A DNA stretch of 46,146 bases, taken from the NCBI GenBank assembly GCA_013288685.1, contig JABDBM010000026.1, forward strand, positions 1 to 46,146, in the 5' to 3' direction. Origin of the DNA: Bacteroidota bacterium (lineage in GTDB: Bacteria > Bacteroidota > Bacteroidia > Sphingobacteriales > Sphingobacteriaceae). Shown piece by piece: positions 33,566 to 41,601 of this stretch. The notes beneath the pieces are model-generated. The model did not search any database. It was not told the origin of the DNA and saw only the letters and a program-made list of their open reading frames with translations. Numbering within the stretch: the first letter of the stretch is position 1; the number at the start of each line of letters is the position of its first letter. The position numbers and the translations under genes were made by a program.

Positions 33566-34798
33566 ATGATGGATTACCAGGTTTATACCTTGCCAAACGG
33601 TATCAGGATACTTTTTAAACACGCGGCCTCAACTATTACGCATAGCTGTTTTATAGTTAATGCCGGCTCGCGCGATGAAACAGAAAATCAAATTGGCCTG
33701 GCTCATTTTATTGAACATTTACTTTTTAAAGAAACCGAACGCCGCAATACCAACCAAATACTTAACCGGTTGGAACTGGTTGGAGCCGATTTAAACGCAT
33801 ACACCACTAAAGAATATACCTGCATACATGCCTCCCTGTTAAACCAGCATCTGGAGCGAACCATTGATTTGTTTGAAGATATTTTGTTTCATTCCACTTT
33901 CCCCGAAGACGAACAGGAAAAGGAGCGGGGGGTGATATTAGATGAAATAGCCTCATATCTGGATCAGCCCGAAGAAGCGATACAGGATGATTTTGAAAGC
34001 CTGTTGTTTAAAGAACATCCCATAGGCAACAATATATTAGGCACAGCCGAAACGGTGTCTAAATTAAATAGTGCCGATATCAAGGCTTTTATGGCCGCCA
34101 ATAATAACACGCACGAAATGGTTTTTGCCGTTTTTGGCGATTATGATTTTAAAAAAGTAATTAAGCTATCCGAAAAATACTTTGGCGACATTGCGGAAAA
34201 CAGTTCAAAAAAACACCGGATAACCCCGCTAAAAAATGCGTTTGGTCACCACGTTTTTGCGAAGCCTATTTCGCAAACGCATTGTATTATTGGTAACCAG
34301 GCATACTCTTCATCCCATCAGCATAAAACCGGGTTGTTATTATTAAATAACCTGTTGGGGGGTATGGGGATGAGCAGCAGGTTGAACCTGGAGATAAGGG
34401 AAAAGTATGGCATTGCCTACACCATCGAATCCAACTATACGGCGCTAACCGATACCGGTATTTTTTCTATTTATTTTGGTACTGATAGCGAAAAAACCGA
34501 AAAGGCAACCAAGCTGGTTTACAGAGAATTAAGAAAGTTGCGCGACCAAAAATTAGGCACGCTGCAAATGCATCAAACCAAGCAAAAATTTATCGGTCAG
34601 ATAGCTTTAGCGGAGGAAAGCCGTATGGGTTTAATTATTTCGATGGCCAAAAGTTTGATTGATTTTAATGCGATTGATACCCTGCAACAGGTCTTTGACA
34701 AAATAAATGCGGTAACAGCCGAAGATTTGCTGGAAATAAGCAATGAAATATTCGATATTGACAGCATGGTTACACTGTTATTTGAGCCTAAACAATAA
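33566..34798 (+). CDS. M16 family zinc metallopeptidase
   Basis: A 410-residue member of the M16 (pitrilysin/processing peptidase) family. The inverted zinc motif HFIEH at 47-51 and the distal Glu region (about 119-128, ERGVILDEIASY) are intact, and the second half shows GGMGMSSRLNLEIREKYGIAY, a family motif. The two-domain single-chain length of about 410 residues matches the short bacterial type that works as a homodimer. It has no signal peptide, so it is probably cytoplasmic. Its gene ends inside the promoter of the following deformylase gene. Confidence 0.93.
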   Translation: MMDYQVYTLPNGIRILFKHAASTITHSCFIVNAGSRDETENQIGLAHFIEHLLFKETERRNTNQILNRLELVGADLNAYTTKEYTCIHASLLNQHLERTIDLFEDILFHSTFPEDEQEKERGVILDEIASYLDQPEEAIQDDFESLLFKEHPIGNNILGTAETVSKLNSADIKAFMAANNNTHEMVFAVFGDYDFKKVIKLSEKYFGDIAENSSKKHRITPLKNAFGHHVFAKPISQTHCIIGNQAYSSSHQHKTGLLLLNNLLGGMGMSSRLNLEIREKYGIAYTIESNYTALTDTGIFSIYFGTDSEKTEKATKLVYRELRKLRDQKLGTLQMHQTKQKFIGQIALAEESRMGLIISMAKSLIDFNAIDTLQQVFDKINAVTAEDLLEISNEIFDIDSMVTLLFEPKQ

Positions 34799-34812
34799 AT
34801 ATTTTATTTTTG
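34781..34812 (+). promoter_or_regulatory. Bacteroidota-type promoter of def
   Basis: TTTG (34781-34784, inside the M16 coding end) and TATTTTTG (34805-34812) are spaced by 20 nt. The ATG at 34817 is 4 nt further on, implying a very short or absent leader. Confidence 0.6.
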
Positions 34813-34816
34813 CACC

Positions 34817-35389
34817 ATGAAATTTCCTATCGTAGCTTATGGCGACCCGGTTTTAAGGCGAAAAGCAACGGCTATTGAGCCGGATGAATATCCGCATATA
34901 AAAGCCCTGGTTGAAAACATGTTCGAAACCATGTATGGCGCTCATGGCGTGGGTTTGGCCGCGCCGCAGGTTGGTTTATCCATGCGTTTATTTGTGATAG
35001 ACGCCGGTACCTTTGCGGAAGACGAACCAAGCCTGAAGGATTTTAAAAAGGCATTTATTAACGCGAAAATTTTAGAAGAAAGCGGTGAAGAGTGGCCGTT
35101 TAATGAAGGCTGCCTGAGCATTCCCGATATACGCGAGGATGTATACCGTAAAAAAACGTTAAAAATATCCTATTACGACGAGAACTGGAAACACTACGAA
35201 GAAACATACGATGGCATGGCAGCACGTATCATTCAGCACGAATACGACCATATTGAAGGCAAGCTGTTTACTGATAAACTAAGCCCGCTGCGTCGTCGCC
35301 TTATTGAGAAGAAGTTAAATGATATATCGAAAGGCGTAGTGGATGTTGATTATAAAATGAAATTTCCTGCCGTTAAGAAAGGACGGTAG
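34817..35389 (+). CDS. def: Peptide deformylase
   Basis: Removes the formyl group from the N terminus of new proteins. The 190 residues carry all three canonical motifs: GVGLAAPQ (44-51), EGCLS (97-101) and QHEYDH with the zinc/iron ligands H141 and H145 and catalytic E142. The insert (about 63-90) is typical of Bacteroidota deformylases. This is the housekeeping copy; the second, altered paralog lies at 15541. It is followed by a tandem-repeat region and terminator. Confidence 0.97.
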   Translation: MKFPIVAYGDPVLRRKATAIEPDEYPHIKALVENMFETMYGAHGVGLAAPQVGLSMRLFVIDAGTFAEDEPSLKDFKKAFINAKILEESGEEWPFNEGCLSIPDIREDVYRKKTLKISYYDENWKHYEETYDGMAARIIQHEYDHIEGKLFTDKLSPLRRRLIEKKLNDISKGVVDVDYKMKFPAVKKGR

Positions 35390-35510
35390 GGGAAGAGGCA
35401 AGATTGTAAGAGCCAAGAATACCTATAAACAAGAAACAAGACTGTAAGAGTCAAGAATCAAGAAGTGCCTATAAGCAAGAAACAAGACTGTAAGAGTCAA
35501 GAATCAAGAA
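35390..35510. repeat. Tandem direct repeat of 46 nt (CAAGAAACAAGACTG word)
   Basis: Copies start at 35430 and 35476 (period 46) and share CAAGAAACAAGACTGTAAGA; a drifted earlier copy starts near 35398. Their complement recurs at about 35577-35601 (GACTCTAACGGTCTTGTTTC), so the block is also one arm of a large inverted repeat around the terminator at 35509-35562. Confidence 0.82.
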
Positions 35511-35562
35511 GGGCCGGTAAATAAGCATTTCCTAATGGATGTCTTATTCACCGGCCCTTTTT
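35509..35562 (+). terminator. Strong intrinsic terminator of def
   Basis: The 17-nt arms AAGGGCCGGTAAATAAG (35509-35525) and CTTATTCACCGGCCCTT (35543-35559) differ at one position and are followed by a short T-run. Confidence 0.75.
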
Positions 35563-35606
35563 GGCTATTAAATCTCCTGACTCTAACGGTCTTGTTTCTC
35601 TTCAGC

Positions 35607-36242
35607 CTAATTACTATTCGTCACCCCTCTGCTCTTATCCCCTTCCGAAATCTCTTTTATCAGTGCACCCCAGTTGAATGGGTTTAGCAATGGGTTAACG
35701 GTTGAATGGGCATTAACAACGCTGTTATGGAAATCCTGGAAATTATAAATTTCAGGGCCATCCCGGGGCAGCGTACGGGCCATTGCAGCCAACGCCGAGC
35801 GGTTTACATTTTTGCGGGCAATTTCCAGATCATCATCCGCTATTTTCATCGAAATAAAATCTTTCCTGAATTCTTCGGTAGTTGCCCACGGAAAAACGTG
35901 AAAAACAGGCAGGTTAATAATCTGCGGCTTGAGCGCAACACGCAAAGTGTAGCTTTTACTCGGGATGTTTGCCGGGATAATAACTGTTACCGGTGCATAA
36001 CCAACCGAAGTAAAACGTATGGTATCCTGCTCGTGCGCCACGAACGAAAAATACCCTTCGTAGTTGGTCAGATTAACCTGGTTTTGCCACGATGTATTGG
36101 TGATACTAACATATGGCACAATAACCTTAGCGCTATCTGCATTATGCACCACGCCCGAAAACTGCACTATCGGGCGCTCCTTGATTTGAGCCAGGGCGCC
36201 TGTTGCAGCAAATAGAAATAGAAGGCCAATTAACTTCTTCAT
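35607..36242 (-). CDS. Exported carboxypeptidase-regulatory-like domain protein
   Basis: A 211-residue protein with a signal peptide ending at ALA/Q (about residue 18). Residues of about 25-110 form a beta-sandwich like the CarboxypepD_reg-like domain found at the N terminus of TonB-dependent transporters: VQFSGVVHNADS, VPYVSITNTSWQNQVNLTNYEGYFSF, DTIRFTSVGYAPVTV. The last hundred residues are helical and Asn-rich. Stand-alone proteins of this type are common in the phylum and probably bind a partner in the periplasm; the exact role is unknown. Confidence 0.85.
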   Translation of the reverse strand: MKKLIGLLFLFAATGALAQIKERPIVQFSGVVHNADSAKVIVPYVSITNTSWQNQVNLTNYEGYFSFVAHEQDTIRFTSVGYAPVTVIIPANIPSKSYTLRVALKPQIINLPVFHVFPWATTEEFRKDFISMKIADDDLEIARKNVNRSALAAMARTLPRDGPEIYNFQDFHNSVVNAHSTVNPLLNPFNWGALIKEISEGDKSRGVTNSN

Positions 36243-36352
36243 GTACTAACCGGCTGGTTGTTTATTTTAAAAATGGATACTAATGTACCGAATTAATTAT
36301 ACAAAAATAATGTAAGCGCTCAATACCGGCTGCTATTTAACAAACGTTAACA

Positions 36353-36631
36353 TTACCTGAGGTTTTCGGGTAATACCGCATTCGGGTCGTCAATGTCTGT
36401 TAGGTTGAGCGCCTCAACAGCGGTAATTTCTGGCACCGCCTTTTTTATAGCCTCTTCAATACCTGCTTTAAGGGTCATGATGCTCATCGGGCACGACCCG
36501 CAGGCACCAAGCATTTTAAGCTTAACTACCTTATCCGGAGTAATCTCCTCAATCGAAACATTTCCGCCATCGGTCAGCAAATAGGGCCTTATGGTGTCCA
36601 ATGCTGCTTCCACCTGGTCTAATAAACTCAT
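36353..36631 (-). CDS. NifU C-terminal-like Fe-S scaffold (Nfu)
   Basis: A 92-residue stand-alone Nfu-type scaffold that carries and delivers iron-sulfur clusters. The conserved GACGSCPMS holds the CxxC cluster ligands, and the preceding YLLTDGGNVSIEEI is the family fingerprint. ATG 36631 is chosen; a TTG three codons upstream is possible. It lies next to the Mrp-family ATPase gene on the same strand, a well-known Fe-S assembly pairing. Confidence 0.93.
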   Translation of the reverse strand: MSLLDQVEAALDTIRPYLLTDGGNVSIEEITPDKVVKLKMLGACGSCPMSIMTLKAGIEEAIKKAVPEITAVEALNLTDIDDPNAVLPENLR

Positions 36632-36709
36632 TTGTACCAAATTATATTATAAAAAGTAAAGTTATTAAATATTTACAATTTTTTTATCCAAAAATTTAGC
36701 CATCCTCGT

Positions 36710-36880
36710 TTCAGCAAATTGGCTAATTACCATGTGTTTCTATGCAACACCAAACCGCTATCTTTCAGGCTACCAACAAACGTCCTCCATTAGGGGGCGA
36801 AAGATTTGCATGTCCCTGCCGCACATTTTGCAGGTAGAAGAACACGCTATCGGACCATGTTCCATAGGAACATTTTGTGC
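36710..36880. other. Spacer with paired short palindromes between the Mrp and Nfu genes
   Basis: The 249-nt gap between two same-strand genes holds CCTGC...GCAGG (about 36817-36835) and a perfect 7-bp hairpin ATGTTCC/GGAACAT (36857-36873). There is no T-tract on either strand. It looks like a decayed intergenic repeat rather than a gene. Confidence 0.4.
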
Positions 36881-37963
36881 TTAAGCCACGGATTGGGTTG
36901 CTGCTGCTTTAGCGTTGCTGATTGCTATTTGCTGCGCTACTTTTTTTGCCATTTCAATAAATGCACCGGCCATAATACCGCCATCATCCATCACAATTGG
37001 CTTGCCGGCATCTCCCGAATCGCTGATGCTTTTTACCAATGGTATTTCGCCTAAAAAGGGCACCTGCAGTTGTGCGGCCAGTTGTTTGCCTCCGCCTTGT
37101 CCAAAAATATAATATTTATTTTCGGGCAGTTCGGCAGGAGTAAAGTACGACATATTTTCAACAATACCCAATATAGGCACATTAATAGCATCCATCATAA
37201 ACATGCCAATCCCCTTCCGGGCATCGGCCAATGCAACATTTTGCGGAGTGGTAACAATAACCGCGCCCGTTACCGGGAAGGTTTGCGTAATGGTAATATG
37301 TATATCGCCGGTGCCCGGTGGCAAGTCAACTATCAGGTAATCCAGCTCGCCCCAGTCGGCATCGTTAAACAACTGTTTTACTGCTGTCGAAACCATTGGT
37401 CCGCGCCATGGCACAGGCTGGTTAGGGTCGGTAAAAAAGCCTATCGACAATAACTTAACGCCATATTTTTCAATAGGTTCAATGCGGGTTTTACCATCAA
37501 CCTGGCCGGCTTTTGGCCGCGCATTTTCCAGGCCAAACATAATAGGGATAGAAGGGCCGTAAATATCCGCATCTATCAGGCCAACCTTTGCTCCGGTTTT
37601 TGCCAAACCCAAAGCCAGGTTTACCGCAACGGTTGATTTACCCACGCCGCCCTTACCCGATGCCACTGCAATAATATTTTTAACACCGGGAACGCCGGTG
37701 TTTTTTTGCGAGGTAACCCGCGAAGTCATGTTAATATGTATGTCTGCTTCCTTGCTGATAAAGTGAAGGATAGCATTGCGGCAGGCATTTTCAATCATTG
37801 CCTTTAGCGGACAGGCGGGCGTAGTCAATATCACCGAAAAACTTACCCGATTGCCTTGTATATCAATGTCCTGTATCATGTTTAACGTCACCAGGTCTTT
37901 TTTCAGATCCGGTTCTTCCACATGGCCCAGGGCCTGTAAAACTTGTTCTTTGGTAATTTGCAT
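36881..37963 (-). CDS. apbC: Mrp/NBP35-family Fe-S carrier ATPase
   Basis: A 360-residue ATP-binding protein of the Mrp (ApbC) family, which assembles and transfers iron-sulfur clusters. The MIP18/DUF59 domain is at the N terminus (about 1-85, LQALGHVEEPDLKKDLV), followed by a deviant Walker A GKGGVGKST (103-111), the DxxxPP-type LPPGTGDIHITITQ and the tail motif GLIDADIYGPSIP. The CxxC that binds the cluster in E. coli ApbC is absent: the corresponding region is MSYFTPAELPENKYYIFG. It pairs with the downstream Nfu-type gene. An AT-rich tail ends the protein. Confidence 0.93.
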   Translation of the reverse strand: MQITKEQVLQALGHVEEPDLKKDLVTLNMIQDIDIQGNRVSFSVILTTPACPLKAMIENACRNAILHFISKEADIHINMTSRVTSQKNTGVPGVKNIIAVASGKGGVGKSTVAVNLALGLAKTGAKVGLIDADIYGPSIPIMFGLENARPKAGQVDGKTRIEPIEKYGVKLLSIGFFTDPNQPVPWRGPMVSTAVKQLFNDADWGELDYLIVDLPPGTGDIHITITQTFPVTGAVIVTTPQNVALADARKGIGMFMMDAINVPILGIVENMSYFTPAELPENKYYIFGQGGGKQLAAQLQVPFLGEIPLVKSISDSGDAGKPIVMDDGGIMAGAFIEMAKKVAQQIAISNAKAAATQSVA

Positions 37964-38024
37964 AATTAATACAAAATTACTAAAACGGGGCGAAGTACTG
38001 TCATGGTAATGATAAATTGGGGGG

Positions 38025-38160
38025 GAGAGGTTAGTGGTTGGAGGTTAGAGATTAGTCTTGAAAATCGAAAAAAGGAATTAGAGGTCAGTGATTGGTTTAG
38101 AGCTTGGCGGTAAGAGGCCTTTTTTTCAAACTAATCTTCGGCCTCTAACCTCTAATCACT
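38025..38160. repeat. Word-type inverted repeat (GAGGTTAGAGATTAG) between divergent genes
   Basis: The left arm 38025-38055 (GAGAGGTTAGTGGTTGGAGG and on) pairs with 38131-38160 (CTAATCTTCGGCCTCTAACC and on). A third word copy (TTAGAGGTCAGTGATTGG) lies between. The flanking genes, apbC and the SGNH hydrolase, diverge, so no terminator is needed. The word is the same as at 4991 and 38916. Confidence 0.78.
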
Positions 38161-38171
38161 ATCTTTAATCA

Positions 38172-38924
38172 ATGATTAAAAACCGCCCTATTCACTTCTG
38201 TATTAGCACAATGACGGTTATTGCTTTTGTAGCTTTATCGTGCAGCAAAACCAACACCCTTGTAGTTGTGGAGAAAACGTTGAACCTGGCTAATAAACAG
38301 GACGTAATTAGCCGGTTACGATTTGGTGGCAATATAAAAATTGCCTGCGAGGGCACCAGTTTAACCTATGGCGAAGATATTGGCGGCACTGATACCGTAA
38401 CCTCATACCTTCTGCATGCGCCAACGCAGGCAATATATCAATACCCAACTACCATGATAAAGGATTTAAATAATCCGAGCATAACCCTATCATTAAGAGG
38501 CTATCCCGGCGACAGAACCACCGAAGGCATAAGCCGCTGGAAAGACAGTACAACAGCTGATATTTGCATTATAGAATACGGTACTAATGATGCTTATAAT
38601 TTCGCCGCCTATTCATCGGGCAAAGTGCCGTTAGCTGCCTATAAAGCCCAGTTGCGGATATTGGTTGAGCGTAGGGTAAACCAGGGCGCCTGGGTAATTG
38701 TATGCCTGCCGCCGCTGTTGCAAAGCCACGACGGCACCTTAAATGCCTATCGCACTGCCGCAAAGCAAGTTGCCAAAGATTTTTATGCGACGGTGTTTGA
38801 TGTGGAAGAAAGTATAAAAAATGTGCCCGCCCCTTACAGCGATGCCGTACACCTTAATGCGCGCGCATACCAAAAGTGGGGAAATGATATGGCGGGCCTG
38901 ATACAGAGGATGGAGGGAGATTAG
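38172..38924 (+). CDS. SGNH/GDSL hydrolase lipoprotein
   Basis: A 250-residue esterase-like enzyme with a lipoprotein signal (lipobox ALSC, Cys 24), so probably membrane-anchored and periplasmic. The SGNH blocks are visible: catalytic S63 in CEGTSLTYG, the Gly block LRGYPGDRT, N139 in YGTNDAYN, and the D224/H227 pair in SDAVHLNARAY. Likely substrates are acyl esters on sugars or lipids. The stop codon TAG lies within the GGAGATTAG word of the next inverted repeat, so its last residues (MEGD) are repeat-encoded. Confidence 0.9.
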   Translation: MIKNRPIHFCISTMTVIAFVALSCSKTNTLVVVEKTLNLANKQDVISRLRFGGNIKIACEGTSLTYGEDIGGTDTVTSYLLHAPTQAIYQYPTTMIKDLNNPSITLSLRGYPGDRTTEGISRWKDSTTADICIIEYGTNDAYNFAAYSSGKVPLAAYKAQLRILVERRVNQGAWVIVCLPPLLQSHDGTLNAYRTAAKQVAKDFYATVFDVEESIKNVPAPYSDAVHLNARAYQKWGNDMAGLIQRMEGD

Positions 38925-39006
38925 TGGTGAGAGGTTAGAGATTGGGGGTAATTGCCTTTTCTCACTAAAAACACAGCTAATCTCTAATCTCCAACCTCTA
39001 ATCTCT
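38916..39006. repeat. Word-type inverted repeat overlapping the SGNH stop codon
   Basis: The left arm 38916-38945 (GGAGATTAGTGGTGAGAGG and on) pairs with 38977-39006 (CTAATCTCTAATCTCCAACC and on) at 24 of 30 positions. Same word family as 4991-5089 and 38025-38160. The left arm contains the TAG stop at 38922-38924. A T-run follows the right arm, so this copy could act as a terminator. Confidence 0.82.
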
Positions 39007-39089
39007 TTTTCCCAACTTAATTCTTCTGCCCACAAAACATTTCCGCATTTTTGCGTTTATTGTTGATGTGTACATAACCAAAACCCCCG

Positions 39090-40133
39090 ATGTCCGTTTT
39101 TAACTATAAACAGCGCAATAACATTACACTGTTCGGTATCATTATACTGGGCTGTTTTTTGTTATATGCCCTAAGCGGATTGTTTAGTTCTATTCTCGGT
39201 GCTATTGTGCTATTCACTATTTTCAGGTCGGTTTACTTGAATTTTGTCGAAAAAAAGAAGTGGAATAAATCATTGGTTGCCATGATGATTATTGTGATTT
39301 CGCTGGTTTTAATTATTATCCCGTTAATGTCGGTAAGTATTATGGTGGTTAACAAACTATCGGGGATTAACCGCCATTCGTTAAACATACAATTATGGAT
39401 TGCCCGTATTGACGATTACGCCGGGTATAATTTTAAGCAGCCGCGCATTGCCGAAAACACCCTTCAAAAACTTGGCGCCTACGCAACAGAACTTTTCCCA
39501 TCAATTTTAGGCAGCGCAGCCAATATAATAATTACCCTGCTGGTGATGTATTTTTTGCTGTATTTTATGTTTACGCAAATTGACGAGTTTGAAGCGGCTT
39601 TGTTAAAGTACGCGCCATTCCGCGAGCAGCATGCCTTAAAATTTGCACAGGAGTTGCGCAACTCCACTTTCTCCAATGTGTTAGGGCAGGGGATAATAGC
39701 CGTTACGCAGGGTTTTCTGCTGGCCAATTTGTTTTTTTTCTTTGGTATACCTGACCCTATATTTTGGGGGGTTATCGGCTCGTTTATTTCGTTTTTACCT
39801 GTTGTTGGCGCACCAACATTAACCATTCCGGCCGGTATTATATTTATGGCCGAAGGCCATGTTTTAAAAGGCGTTTCGCTGATTGTTATCGGATTACTGG
39901 TGATTGGCAATATTGATAATGTATTACGGATGCTGATAAATAAAAAAATTGGCAATACGCACCCCATTATAACCGTTATAGGTGTTTTTATCGGGATTCC
40001 GCTATTTGGGATTTTGGGATTAGTTTTCGGGCCCTTATTGTTATCGTACTTTTTATTATTATTGGAGATATACGAAACCAACCGGCTGGCGGCCGACAGG
40101 CTTGAACGGATACGAACGGGGCCCGAAAGTTAG
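39090..40133 (+). CDS. AI-2E family transporter (UPF0118)
   Basis: A 347-residue polytopic protein with about eight transmembrane helices, in the pattern 3 helices, a soluble stretch (about 85-145), then five more. Family motifs include GQGIIAVTQGFLLANLFFFF and PDPIFWGVIGSFISFLPVVGA, plus a C-terminal GIPLFGILGLVFGPLL. Despite the name, most members transport ions or unknown small molecules, so the substrate is open. It is followed by an AT-rich 168-nt spacer with no recognisable element. Confidence 0.9.
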   Translation: MSVFNYKQRNNITLFGIIILGCFLLYALSGLFSSILGAIVLFTIFRSVYLNFVEKKKWNKSLVAMMIIVISLVLIIIPLMSVSIMVVNKLSGINRHSLNIQLWIARIDDYAGYNFKQPRIAENTLQKLGAYATELFPSILGSAANIIITLLVMYFLLYFMFTQIDEFEAALLKYAPFREQHALKFAQELRNSTFSNVLGQGIIAVTQGFLLANLFFFFGIPDPIFWGVIGSFISFLPVVGAPTLTIPAGIIFMAEGHVLKGVSLIVIGLLVIGNIDNVLRMLINKKIGNTHPIITVIGVFIGIPLFGILGLVFGPLLLSYFLLLLEIYETNRLAADRLERIRTGPES

Positions 40134-40301
40134 TATTGACGAAGGTTTGACAGAAAATATTTTTTTTAACGGGAAATTAAACCAGTTTTGCCTAAAAAGA
40201 AAAATATTAGTTAAATTAGAGACAAATAGTCCGGACGGTAACATTTGGCAAAATATTTAATCATATTAAAAACAATTATTCAACTTAAAAATTTATAGTG
40301 T

Positions 40302-40568
40302 ATGAACGATAACTCAAAAGTATTTGTCGCATTGCTGGTAGGGCTTGCGGCAGGAGCGGCTTTAGGTGTATTATTTGCACCCGACAAAGGGAATGAAACC
40401 CGTGACAAACTGGCCGAATCATTAAAGGGCTTAGGCGAGTCGATTAAAGACACCGCAAAAACAGAAATTGATAACCTTATTGGCCTGAAAGATAAAGTGG
40501 TGAACAACATTAAAACCAAAATGAGCAGCGCCGAAATGGAATACCAGGACGATTTGGAACATGCTTAA
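40302..40568 (+). CDS. YtxH-domain protein
   Basis: An 88-residue protein with one N-terminal membrane helix ([20 protein letters not shown]) followed by the YtxH signature [18 protein letters not shown] and a helical, charged tail likely to form a coiled coil. YtxH proteins are small envelope-stress-type proteins, often beside holin-superfamily membrane proteins as here. The following spacer holds a word-type inverted repeat. The function is unknown beyond that. Confidence 0.9.
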   Translation: MNDNSKVFVALLVGLAAGAALGVLFAPDKGNETRDKLAESLKGLGESIKDTAKTEIDNLIGLKDKVVNNIKTKMSSAEMEYQDDLEHA

Positions 40569-40576
40569 ATTAAGCC

Positions 40577-40711
40577 GGGAGTCTTGAGTCGGAAGTCTGG
40601 AGTCTATAGTCTTAAGTCTTGAATCAAAAGCCATGGGCTTGTGATGAAGAACCTTTGGACCGTAGACGAAAGATTACAGACTCCAGACTTTGGACTCAAG
40701 ACTTTAGACTT
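40577..40711. repeat. Word-type inverted repeat (AGTCTGGAGTCTATAGTC) before the holin-superfamily gene
   Basis: The left arm 40577-40625 repeats AGTCTTGAGTCGGAAGTCTGG-type words. The right arm 40656-40711 carries the drifted complement (GACTCCAGACTTTGGACTCA). Most positions in about 45 align. It ends 7 nt before the next ATG at 40719 and would add about 26 repeat-derived residues if an earlier in-frame ATG at 40641 were used. Confidence 0.82.
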
Positions 40712-40718
40712 AAAAAAA

Positions 40719-41060
40719 ATGGAATCCGAAAAAGAGACCCCTCCTCCAATTATTGATCAGCTGAAGGATTATGCCGAAACGCGCATAAAACTGGCAAAAT
40801 ACCAGGCCATTGAAGGCGGTACTACAATTGCTGCCAGTTTAGCTGCCGATATTGTTGTTTTTATCAGCGCCGTATTGGCATTTATATTTGCCAGTCTCAC
40901 TGTAGCCTATTTAATAGGCAAGTTAGTTCATGCAGACTGGATTGGATTTGGATGCGTTTCCATCATTTATTTAATAATTGCAGTAGTAGTTAAAGTTAAA
41001 AAGCAACTGCTTGAAAAGCCGATTGTTAACGCTATTATCCGAAAAATATTTAAAAATTAA
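40719..41060 (+). CDS. Holin-superfamily small membrane protein
   Basis: A 113-residue protein with an acidic N terminus (MESEKETPPPIIDQLKDY), an amphipathic helix and two transmembrane segments (about 45-70 and 75-98), then a basic tail (KVKKQLLEKPIVNAIIRKIFKN). This is the layout of putative Actinobacteriophage holin-superfamily III (YqjE-like) proteins. With YtxH upstream and a soluble partner at 41066, the trio resembles the ElaB/YqjD-YqjE-YqjK arrangement of enterobacteria. It is not evidence for a prophage. Confidence 0.82.
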   Translation: MESEKETPPPIIDQLKDYAETRIKLAKYQAIEGGTTIAASLAADIVVFISAVLAFIFASLTVAYLIGKLVHADWIGFGCVSIIYLIIAVVVKVKKQLLEKPIVNAIIRKIFKN

Positions 41061-41065
41061 CAGTA

Positions 41066-41488
41066 ATGGATGCACCTATACGAAGCATTAGCGACCTGCG
41101 GATGGAAATTACCAGGCTAAAAGGAGTGGAGCAGCAACAAAGCCTGGCTTTAGGCAGGCGCTTTAATGGACCAGGGGCTGTGTTTTCAACTATTCTGTCT
41201 GCATTTTCTGGTTCGCCTACCGGCGAGAGTAAAAGCGTTTTTGATCAGGACATTGCAGGTTTAATATCGCGCTTTGTTTTGCCTTTCGCTTTAAATAAAA
41301 CCATCTTCCGCAACTCTAACTTTCTCGTAAAAACACTGGTTGGCATTGTTTCGCAAAAGCTGTCGCATTTTATTACCGAGGACGGTGTTATTGGTATCTG
41401 GAATAAAATAACCGCACTTTTTCACAAAGCTACAGCCGAAACTATTCCTGAGCACCGGAGTGTGCCTGAATTTAGTGAGACGGCTTAG
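41066..41488 (+). CDS. Hypothetical protein of the YtxH/holin cluster
   Basis: A 140-residue protein starting MDAPIRSISDLRMEITRLKG, a helical coiled-coil start, with two moderately hydrophobic segments (about 50-65 and 75-110) and a polar end. I do not recognise a family. It starts 5 nt after the holin-superfamily gene, so the two are co-translated. By position it corresponds to the third gene of YqjD/E/K-like clusters, but this is inference from context. Confidence 0.72.
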   Translation: MDAPIRSISDLRMEITRLKGVEQQQSLALGRRFNGPGAVFSTILSAFSGSPTGESKSVFDQDIAGLISRFVLPFALNKTIFRNSNFLVKTLVGIVSQKLSHFITEDGVIGIWNKITALFHKATAETIPEHRSVPEFSETA

Positions 41489-41601
41489 GTTAAAATTGGG
41501 CTTTAAAACTTCTTAGGTTTTCGGGTTAAAGATATTATCTTAGTACTGCCATTTATAAATCACAACGGCAGCTTTTTGGATAAACCTTTAAAAACCACGT
41601 C

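Noticed and set aside
35430..35510. 46-nt tandem repeats as a CRISPR array
   Set aside because: Units abut with no unique spacers, only about three copies exist, and no cas gene is near.
35706..36215. 169-codon plus-strand frame opposite the CarboxypepD_reg-like gene
   Set aside because: It is an antisense shadow with no recognisable domain; the minus-strand gene has a signal peptide and a known fold.
39479..40081. 200-codon minus-strand frame opposite the AI-2E transporter gene
   Set aside because: Its composition is that expected from the complement of a membrane-protein gene, and it is fully nested in a well-supported CDS.
40719..41060. Holin-type gene as evidence of a prophage
   Set aside because: The protein is the chromosomal YqjE-like type beside YtxH; no other phage gene or attachment site is visible.
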